DNA of 64,000 bases, from assembly GCA_964543905.1 (NCBI GenBank), contig CAZIZO010000008.1, positions 1 to 64,000 on the forward strand, written 5' to 3'. Each line of letters begins with the position of its first letter. Positions within the stretch are counted from its first letter, which is position 1. The DNA is from GCA-016699835 sp964543905 (GTDB taxonomy: Bacteria > Planctomycetota > Phycisphaerae > Phycisphaerales > UBA1924). Position numbers and translations under genes: made by a program. Shown one piece after another: positions 58,283-64,000 of the stretch. Below the pieces are notes generated by a model, which was given only the letters and a program-made list of their open reading frames with translations, ran no database searches and was not told where the DNA came from.

Positions 58283-60589
58283 TCACGCCCCGTGCTCGCT
58301 CAAAAAGGACGCGAGCCTCGCTTCGTCCCAGACCTCCACCCCCAACCCTCGCGCCTTCTCCAACTTCGAGCCCGCATTCTCGCCCACCACCAGAATCGAA
58401 GTCGATCTCGACACCGAGCCGGTGCACTTCGCCCCCAGCGCCTCCAGCCGCGCCGCCACCTCGCTCCGCTCGCCCAGCCTCAGCGTCCCCGTGATCACGA
58501 TCGTCTTCCCCGCCAGCGGCAAGGCCGAAAGTCCCGCCGAGCCCTCTCGGTACTCATGGCTCGATAGATCAACGCCCACGGCTCGCAACTCGTGAAACGT
58601 CTTCTTCGCCGCCGCGCTATGCAAATAGGCATGCACGATCGGCGCCGTGTCCTTCCCCAGCCCCGTCTCCACGCCACCCGGCGCTTCGACCGGTACGCCC
58701 AGCCGTTCCGCCTCGGCCTTGGTCAACTTGGTGTTCGGCATCAGGTCCCGCACGCTCGCGGCCAGCAGCGCGTCCAGGTCGCGATACCGCCTCGCCAGCA
58801 ACTTCGCCGTCACCTCCCCCACGTGCCGTATCCCCATCCCCGCGAGCACCCGCGAGAGCCCCCGCGACTTCGCGGCCTCGATCCCCGCCAGCATGTTGTC
58901 CACCTTCTTCTCGCCCATCCGATCCAACGCCATCAGCGCCCCGCGATGCTCCTTGAGCCGGAAGATGTCCGCAAAGGTCTTCAGCGGGATCGTTCCCGCC
59001 TCTCGTATCTGGTCCACCGTCTTCTCCCCCAGCCCCGCGATGTCCATCTGCTTGCGCCCCGCGAACCAGATCAACTTCTCCCGTATCTGCGCGGGACACT
59101 CCGGGTTCACGCATCGCCGCGCCGTCTCTTTCGTCGGGTCGATCTCTCCCTCGGGCGGTTCGATCTCCACCGGGCCCGTGCACTCCGGGCAGCGCTCGGG
59201 CGCCACGATCGGCTCGGCCGATCGGGGCCGTCGCGCGAGCACGACGCCCACCACCTGCGGGATGATCTCTCCCGCCTTCTCGACGTACACCGTGTCGCCG
59301 ATGCGAATGTCCGTCCTCGGATCGTGCGGTTCCGTCCGGTCTGGGTCGAGCGGACACACACGCACACGCCCATAGTTATGCAGCGTCGCGTGCTGCACCG
59401 TCGTTCCCGCCAGCACCACCGGCGACATCACCGCCCGCGGCGTGATCTTCCCCGTCTTCCCCACCTGGTGCTCCACCCGCAGCAGCGTCGTCGTCTTCCG
59501 CTCCGCCGGATACTTGTACGCGATCGCCCACCGTGGCGACTTCGCCGTCGTCCCCAGCCGATCCTGCACGTCAAACCGATCCACACGCACCACCATCCCA
59601 TCCGTCGCGTACGGCAGCGAATGCCGAACCTTGTCAAACTCCGCGATCGCCGCCAATGCCCCTTCCACGCTCTCCACCACCTTCGTGTGCGGATTCACGG
59701 GCAGACCCAACGCCTTGATCCGCTCCAAGAACTCCGAGTGCGACGCGGCAAACGGCCCGCTCAAGTTCGAGTCGTCGATCTCCCCGCGCCCGTGCGCGCA
59801 GAACGAAAGCCGCCGCTTCGCGATCTCCCTCGGGTCCAGTTGCTTGATCGCTCCCGCCGCCGCGTTCCGCGGATTCATCAGCAGGTCCTCCCCCGCCGCC
59901 TCCTTCTCCGCGTTGAGCCGCTCAAACTCCTTGAGCGGCAGATACACCTCGCCCCGGACTTCGAGGACGCGGGGGCACTCGCTTGCGCCTCGTGCTCGGT
60001 TCGGGTGGGCAGGTTCCAGCACCATCGGAATCGCCCGGATCACCCGCGCCGCGTGCGTCACGTCGTCGCCCTTCACCCCATCCCCTCGCGTCACCGCATG
60101 CACAATCTTGCCGTTCTCATACCGCAGCGACAGCGCCAGCCCATCGATCTTGGGATCGCAACAGAGTTGGAGTGCCCGACCCTCCGGGACGCCCGCCGAA
60201 TCGCCGAAAAGACCTGGCCCCGTGTCCTCCGCCTTTCCCGACCTCGGACTTCTGACCTCGGACCCCTCGCCCCCGCTCAACCCCCGCTCCACCCGCTCAT
60301 ACCACTCCCGCACCGCCGACGCGTCGTATGAGTTGTCGATCGACAGCATCGGCCTCGCGTGCGTGATGGTGGAAAAGCCCGCGATCGGCTCGCCTCCCAC
60401 GCGGTGCGTCGGACTCTCCGGATCGTCCAACTCCGGATGCTTCGCTTCCAACTCCGCCAACTCCGCCAGCCGCCGGTCAAACTCCGCGTCCGACATGATC
60501 GGCGCGGCGTCCACGTAGTACGCGCGATTCGCCGCGCGGAGGAGATCGCGGAGTTCAGCGACACGATCGGCAGGGCTCATCTTGGGCAC
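58283..60589 (-). CDS. ligA: NAD-dependent DNA ligase
   Basis: LigA seals nicks in DNA using NAD. The 768-residue protein carries the Ia domain (NRAYYVDAAPIMSDAEFDRRLAEL), the adenylation site CDPKIDGLALSLRYENG with K147, RGEVYLP, DGMVVRVD, the OB fold, a four-Cys zinc finger (CPEC near 465, CVNPEC near 490), helix-hairpin-helix repeats and a C-terminal BRCT domain (GKTIVITGTLRLGERSEV). It is longer than the usual 670 residues, partly from an insertion of about 30 residues before K147. The start is taken as GTG because a TACGAT box lies 6 nt upstream; an ATG 9 bases inside is the alternative. Confidence 0.94.
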   Translation of the reverse strand: MPKMSPADRVAELRDLLRAANRAYYVDAAPIMSDAEFDRRLAELAELEAKHPELDDPESPTHRVGGEPIAGFSTITHARPMLSIDNSYDASAVREWYERVERGLSGGEGSEVRSPRSGKAEDTGPGLFGDSAGVPEGRALQLCCDPKIDGLALSLRYENGKIVHAVTRGDGVKGDDVTHAARVIRAIPMVLEPAHPNRARGASECPRVLEVRGEVYLPLKEFERLNAEKEAAGEDLLMNPRNAAAGAIKQLDPREIAKRRLSFCAHGRGEIDDSNLSGPFAASHSEFLERIKALGLPVNPHTKVVESVEGALAAIAEFDKVRHSLPYATDGMVVRVDRFDVQDRLGTTAKSPRWAIAYKYPAERKTTTLLRVEHQVGKTGKITPRAVMSPVVLAGTTVQHATLHNYGRVRVCPLDPDRTEPHDPRTDIRIGDTVYVEKAGEIIPQVVGVVLARRPRSAEPIVAPERCPECTGPVEIEPPEGEIDPTKETARRCVNPECPAQIREKLIWFAGRKQMDIAGLGEKTVDQIREAGTIPLKTFADIFRLKEHRGALMALDRMGEKKVDNMLAGIEAAKSRGLSRVLAGMGIRHVGEVTAKLLARRYRDLDALLAASVRDLMPNTKLTKAEAERLGVPVEAPGGVETGLGKDTAPIVHAYLHSAAAKKTFHELRAVGVDLSSHEYREGSAGLSALPLAGKTIVITGTLRLGERSEVAARLEALGAKCTGSVSRSTSILVVGENAGSKLEKARGLGVEVWDEARLASFLSEHGA
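60240..60263 (-). repeat. Short direct repeat inside ligA insertion
   Basis: GTCCGAGGTC occurs twice, separated by AGAA, on the minus strand. It encodes part of the extra SEVRSPRSGK segment and is absent from the general family, so it looks like an inserted small repeat element. Confidence 0.6.
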
Positions 60590-60595
60590 GCGACG

Positions 60596-60601
60596 ATCGT
60601 A
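60596..60601 (-). promoter_or_regulatory. Candidate -10 box for leaderless ligA mRNA
   Basis: TACGAT on the minus strand ends 6 nt before the GTG at 60589. Confidence 0.45.
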
Positions 60602-60625
60602 ATCCGCCCAACCCCACCCCGGGCC

Positions 60626-61774
60626 TCACATCGCCGTCCACTTCCTCTCACTCCCCGCACTCTCCACCACCCTCTCGATGAACCTCACCCCCCGCGCCCC
60701 ATCCCGCACCCCGGGGTAATCAAACTCCGCCGCCGCCGCCAGCCCGCCCTTCCCCGCCCGGATCGCGTTCGTCGCGTTGCGATAGACATTCGCAAACGCC
60801 TCCAAAAACGCCTCCGGATGCCCCGCCGGAATCCGCGTGTGCCGCTTCGCCGCCTCGCTCAGGTAACCGTTGCCGCGCCGATACACCTGATCCGCCTGCC
60901 CATCGCGCGACACGACCAGGCTGTTCGGCTCCTCCTGCCGCCACGAAAGTGAGCCCTTCGTGCCGTGCACACGGACCCGCAGGTCGTTCTCGTGCCCGAT
61001 GCAAATCTGCGACGCGATGAGCACCCCCTTCGCCCCGCCCTTGTAGCGCAACAGCAGGTTCGCGTCATCGTCCAGTCGTCGCCCCGGAACGAACGAGGTG
61101 AGGTCGGCACACAGCCCCTCGATCTCCAAGCCCGTGATGTACGACGCGAGATGCTCCGCGTGGCTCCCGATGTCCCCAATCGCTCCGCCCAGCCCCGACC
61201 GCGCCGGATCCGTCCGCCAGTCCGCCTGCTTCTGCCCCGTTGATTCCAGCCGATTCGCCAGCCACCCCTGGTTGTACTCCACGACCACCTTGCGAATCTC
61301 GCCCAACTCCCCCCCCCGCACCAACTCCCGGGCTTCCTTCACCATCGGATACCCCGAGTAGTTGTACGTGACCGCAAACACGATCCTCTGCCCCTCCGTC
61401 AGCCGCACCAACTCCGCCGCCTGCGCGCTCGTGTGGCAGAGCGGCTTGTCGCACACCACGTGGATCCCCGCCGCCGCAAAGGCCCGCGCCATCTCGAAGT
61501 GCGTGTGGTTCGGCGTCACGATCGACACAAAGTCGATGCGCTCACCACGAGGCCGCCGCAGTTCCCCCTCCAGCATCGACGCCCACGTCGGATAGTTGCG
61601 ATCTCCCGCCAACCCGAGGTCCTTCCCCGACGCGATCGCCTTCTCGGGGGACGACGACAGGCACCCCGCCGCGAGGATCGCGGAGTGGTCGATGCCGGCC
61701 GCGATCCGGTGCACCGCGCCGATAAAGGCGTCCTTGCCGCCGCCGATCATGCCCATGCGTAATGGGGTGGTCAT
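60626..61774 (-). CDS. Gfo/Idh/MocA-family oxidoreductase
   Basis: This is a predicted NAD(P)-dependent sugar or polyol dehydrogenase. The 382-residue protein has the Rossmann start RMGMIGGGKDAFIGAVHR, VDFVSIVTPNHTH-like strand (RIDFVSIVTPNHTHFEMA), the catalytic-lysine motif VVCDKPLC, and YNYSGYPMVKEARELV. GGAIGDIGSHAEHLASYITG includes the conserved His of the family. GGAG lies 9 nt before the ATG, which overlaps the stop of the upstream isomerase by 4 bases. The pair is thus a translationally coupled sugar-catabolism unit; the sugar is unknown. Confidence 0.9.
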   Translation of the reverse strand: MTTPLRMGMIGGGKDAFIGAVHRIAAGIDHSAILAAGCLSSSPEKAIASGKDLGLAGDRNYPTWASMLEGELRRPRGERIDFVSIVTPNHTHFEMARAFAAAGIHVVCDKPLCHTSAQAAELVRLTEGQRIVFAVTYNYSGYPMVKEARELVRGGELGEIRKVVVEYNQGWLANRLESTGQKQADWRTDPARSGLGGAIGDIGSHAEHLASYITGLEIEGLCADLTSFVPGRRLDDDANLLLRYKGGAKGVLIASQICIGHENDLRVRVHGTKGSLSWRQEEPNSLVVSRDGQADQVYRRGNGYLSEAAKRHTRIPAGHPEAFLEAFANVYRNATNAIRAGKGGLAAAAEFDYPGVRDGARGVRFIERVVESAGSERKWTAM

Positions 61775-62781
61775 CTCCGTGTCTCCGATGCCTCGAACGC
61801 CTTGTCGAACGCCGCCTTCGCCGGCTCGAACTGCAACTGCCGGACAAACCCGCAACTCTCCCGCGCCCCATGCTCGCGGTCCATCCCCGGGTCTTCCCAC
61901 TCGACGCTCAACGGCCCGCGATACCCGATGCGATGGAGCGCTCGGATGATGCGCTCAAAGTCGACGTCGCCCCGACCGACGCTCCGGAAATCCCACGGGC
62001 GTCGTGCATCCCCGAACGACAGGTGCGACCCCAGGATGCTCGCCGTCCCGTCCTGCCGCACCGTCGCGTCCTTCATGTGCACGTGCGCGATCCGCGTCGG
62101 GAACGCCTCGATGAACTTCACCGGGTCCACGCCCTGCCAGATCAGGTGGCTTGGATCAAAGTTGAACTGGAACGCCGCGTGCCCGTCCAGCGCGTCCAGG
62201 GCACGCTGCGCCGTGTGGAGGTCGTACGCGATCTCGCCCGGATGCACCTCGAGCGCAAAGGTCACGCCCTCCTTCTGGAAGACATCCAGGATCGGCCTCC
62301 ATCGCCTCGCAAACTCGCGATACCCCGCGTCGATCTCATCCTGCGACGTCGGCGGAAAAAAGTACAACTTGTGCCACACCGGGCTGCCCGTGAACCCATT
62401 GACCACCGAAACCCCCAACTTCGCCGCCGCTCGCGCCGTCGCCATCATCTCCGCCGCCGCTCGCTTCCGCACGCCTTCCGCCGAGCCATCCCCCCAGACG
62501 TGCTTGGGCAGGATGAGTTGGTGTCGCGCGTCGATCGGGTCGGCCACCGCTTGCCCCACCAGGTGATTGCTGATCGCCCACGTCTTGAGCCCATGCCGCC
62601 CCAGCACCTCGTGACGCCCTCGGCAATACCCCTTCTCCTTGAGCGCCCGGCCGACCTCGAAGTGATCGCCCCAGCACGCGAGTTCCAGCCCGTCGTAGCC
62701 AAAGCCCCGAGCCTTGCTCGCGAGCGTCTCCAGGGTCAGGTCGGCCCACTGGCCGGTAAAGAGCGTCACGGGTCTTGACAT
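61771..62781 (-). CDS. Sugar phosphate isomerase/epimerase (xylose isomerase-like TIM barrel)
   Basis: The 336-residue TIM-barrel protein belongs to the sugar phosphate isomerase/epimerase (AP endonuclease 2-like) family that works with Gfo/Idh/MocA dehydrogenases. Features in order are TLFTGQWADLTLETLASKA, GYDGLELACWGDHFEV, VTFALEVHPGEIAYD with a metal Glu, FNFDPSHLIWQGVDP with an Asp/His metal site, RIAHVHMKDA, and the C-terminal GPLSVEWEDPGMD with a Glu. AAGGAG lies 5 nt before the ATG. It overlaps the next gene by ATGA. Confidence 0.9.
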   Translation of the reverse strand: MSRPVTLFTGQWADLTLETLASKARGFGYDGLELACWGDHFEVGRALKEKGYCRGRHEVLGRHGLKTWAISNHLVGQAVADPIDARHQLILPKHVWGDGSAEGVRKRAAAEMMATARAAAKLGVSVVNGFTGSPVWHKLYFFPPTSQDEIDAGYREFARRWRPILDVFQKEGVTFALEVHPGEIAYDLHTAQRALDALDGHAAFQFNFDPSHLIWQGVDPVKFIEAFPTRIAHVHMKDATVRQDGTASILGSHLSFGDARRPWDFRSVGRGDVDFERIIRALHRIGYRGPLSVEWEDPGMDREHGARESCGFVRQLQFEPAKAAFDKAFEASETRR

Positions 62782-62814
62782 GCGGGCTCCTTCGAGCATC
62801 CAAGGTGCGAGTGT

Positions 62815-63864
62815 CTAGGGCAGGTTCGGCTTCACGCCGCTTCCGTTCAGGTTCTTCCGCGTCGCGGTGAAGTTCACCGTCTTGTTCGCCGCCTCAAACG
62901 TCAGCGACGTCGGCATGTTCGAGAACACCACGTCCTTCGCCGTCAACTTCCCCCCCTCCAGTTCCGTGAACGACAGTTGCAGGATCGCCACCACCGGCAA
63001 CTTCTTCTCCTCGATCTGCTTCACCACGTCGCTCGGGCCCGTCACCTTCACGTCCGTCAGGAACTGGTCCTTCGCGTCGATCTTGATCTCCCAGTTCGGC
63101 TGCTCCCCCGCCGCCAGTTGAACATGCACCGGCACGCTCGGCAGCGTCACGCTCGCCGTCCGCCGACGCACCGTCAACGACACGTCCGCCTGCGCCGGCA
63201 CGCACGTCACCCGCGACGCCGACGCCAGCCCCGTCGGCGCCACCACGCGCAACGCCGTGATCGTCTCCTTCCGCCCGGGCACCAGCCGCGACGCCGCCGC
63301 CGCGTCCAGCGTGCACGTCGCGTACGAGTTCTCGTTCAGCGCCGTCGCGTCCCGCGCCGGCAGCCTCAGCATCACCCGCGACGGCTTGATCTCCGCCGCC
63401 GTCTCGAGTTCCAGAGAGCCCGCATCAAACCGCAGCGGGACCTCCCGCTCCACCATCGTGTCCACGCGAACCAGCATCGACGGTGGGTCCACCTTCTTGA
63501 TCGTCACGCCCCGCCGACGAACCTCCGCGTTCTCCCGCAGAACGGATCGAAAGTCGATCGTCTGATCTCCCGGCTCCAGCGCCGCCTCCCCAGGGCCCCC
63601 AAACAGCGGGAACGGCTGGCGAAACAGCCGCTCGATCTCGTCCACCGCACCCACCGCGCCCTCCAGCGTCACCTCCACGCGCACCGTCCGTCCCGACGTC
63701 GGCGCCGGCCCCTCCAGAACCTCCATGTACAGCGGCGCGTCGGGCGGCTGATAGGCCAACTCGATGACCAACTCCCGCTGACGCAGCGTCTCCGTCTCGG
63801 CAAAGGCCCAGATAAACACCGCGACCACCGTCACCACCACCAGCGTTGGAAGTTCTCGTAGCAT
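62815..63864 (-). CDS. YbbR-like domain protein (CdaR-like)
   Basis: The 349-residue protein has one N-terminal membrane anchor (LPTLVVVTVVAVFIWAFAE) and an extracytoplasmic part made of beta-rich YbbR-like repeats, for example LRFDAGSLELETAAEIKPSRVMLRLP and KDQFLTDVKVTGPSDVVKQIEE. YbbR/CdaR proteins bind and modulate the diadenylate cyclase CdaA, and the genes are usually adjacent. Here the preceding gene ends only 15 bases upstream and runs off the edge, so it is a good candidate for cdaA. No Shine-Dalgarno sequence is clear; translation may be coupled. Confidence 0.72.
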   Translation of the reverse strand: MLRELPTLVVVTVVAVFIWAFAETETLRQRELVIELAYQPPDAPLYMEVLEGPAPTSGRTVRVEVTLEGAVGAVDEIERLFRQPFPLFGGPGEAALEPGDQTIDFRSVLRENAEVRRRGVTIKKVDPPSMLVRVDTMVEREVPLRFDAGSLELETAAEIKPSRVMLRLPARDATALNENSYATCTLDAAAASRLVPGRKETITALRVVAPTGLASASRVTCVPAQADVSLTVRRRTASVTLPSVPVHVQLAAGEQPNWEIKIDAKDQFLTDVKVTGPSDVVKQIEEKKLPVVAILQLSFTELEGGKLTAKDVVFSNMPTSLTFEAANKTVNFTATRKNLNGSGVKPNLP

Positions 63865-63879
63865 GCGTCGTCGCCCGCA

Positions 63880-64000
63880 CTACACGTGCTCGCGGGGGCC
63901 CTCCTTGAACGCGATCGAATCGTGCATTCCCGTTGATCCCATCCCCGCGATCGAGTCCCCCGCGTCCGCCGACCGCGCCGTCCCTGTCTCCCCTTGGTCC
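63880..64000 (-). CDS. C-terminal end of an unrecognised gene (partial), possibly diadenylate cyclase
   Basis: One frame gives 39 residues (from DQGETGTARSADAGD to KEGPREHV) with strong third-position GC bias and a TAG stop 15 bases before ybbR. The sequence is a flexible C-terminal tail without diagnostic motifs. Adjacency to a YbbR gene makes CdaA the most likely identity, but this rests on gene order only. Confidence 0.5.
   Translation of the reverse strand, partial: DQGETGTARSADAGDSIAGMGSTGMHDSIAFKEGPREHV

Noticed and set aside
1..64000. CRISPR arrays, transposases, integrases, phage genes, rRNA operons
   Set aside because: Looked for on both strands; no repeat-spacer pattern, DDE or tyrosine recombinase motif, structural phage gene or rRNA sequence was recognised.

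Overview
The window is high-GC DNA (about two thirds G+C) from a planctomycete, most likely of the class Phycisphaerae. The main reason is three large exported proteins whose C-termini carry the dockerin-like repeat with the core PDGGVTIDDLL and end exactly in Gly-Cys. This C-terminal type is known from Phycisphaerales as the GC-type dockerin. A divergent HU protein with a Lys/Ala/Pro-rich tail, an enlarged FliD, planctomycete-type Gfo/Idh/MocA and sugar-isomerase genes, and the absence of a recognisable mobile element fit that picture. The sequence is chromosomal and dominated by housekeeping genes on both strands. Many starts lack a Shine-Dalgarno sequence but carry a TANNNT hexamer 5-8 nt upstream of the start codon, as expected for leaderless mRNAs.

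Layout. 0-4.3 kb: groES, divergent from a GlcD-GlcF-like FAD/Fe-S oxidoreductase followed by a GNAT acetyltransferase. 4.3-7.4 kb: exported beta-propeller/di-haem cytochrome c/dockerin protein. 7.5-12.2 kb: an oppC-oppD pair, a glycosyltransferase and DNA polymerase III delta'. 12.2-16 kb: flagellar group on the minus strand (a small unknown gene, fliD, fliS). 16-20 kb: a membrane protein, an aldehyde dehydrogenase paired with a catalytically dead half-size paralogue, and a PTS IIA-like protein. 20-24.3 kb: dockerin protein with four about 550-bp modules, an AraC regulator and tRNA-Gly. 24.4-30 kb: dsbD, divergent fliM, a D-2-hydroxyacid dehydrogenase, an endonuclease/phosphatase-family protein and HU. 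30-37.5 kb: fumarylacetoacetase, a soluble histidine kinase/NtrC-type regulator pair, topoisomerase VI subunit A, a DUF1428 protein and pilT. 37.7-41 kb: tRNA-Ile, then hpf, a ptsN-like gene and HPr, and an exported protein. 41-49.2 kb: trxB, trpS, a secreted DUF3352-like protein, a third dockerin protein, a zinc-ribbon protein, a small lipoprotein and an HTH-receiver protein. 49.5-57.6 kb: secreted HEAT-like protein, VUT-family transporter, ABC-F ATPase interrupted by an assembly gap, M29 aminopeptidase and FkbM methyltransferase. 57.6-64 kb: CYTH protein, ligA, Gfo/Idh/MocA dehydrogenase with sugar isomerase, and a YbbR protein behind the tail of a gene that may be a diadenylate cyclase.

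How the genes work together. fliD-fliS and fliM supply parts of a flagellum, and pilT indicates twitching-type pili. hpf, the IIA protein and HPr resemble the hpf-ptsN-npr part of the proteobacterial rpoN cluster without sugar permeases, which suggests a regulatory phosphorelay. The histidine kinase/NtrC pair implies sigma-54 control. DsbD and TrxB serve thiol redox balance across the membrane. The three dockerin proteins are candidates for a shared cell-surface sorting route. No CRISPR array, prophage, insertion sequence or rRNA gene was seen.
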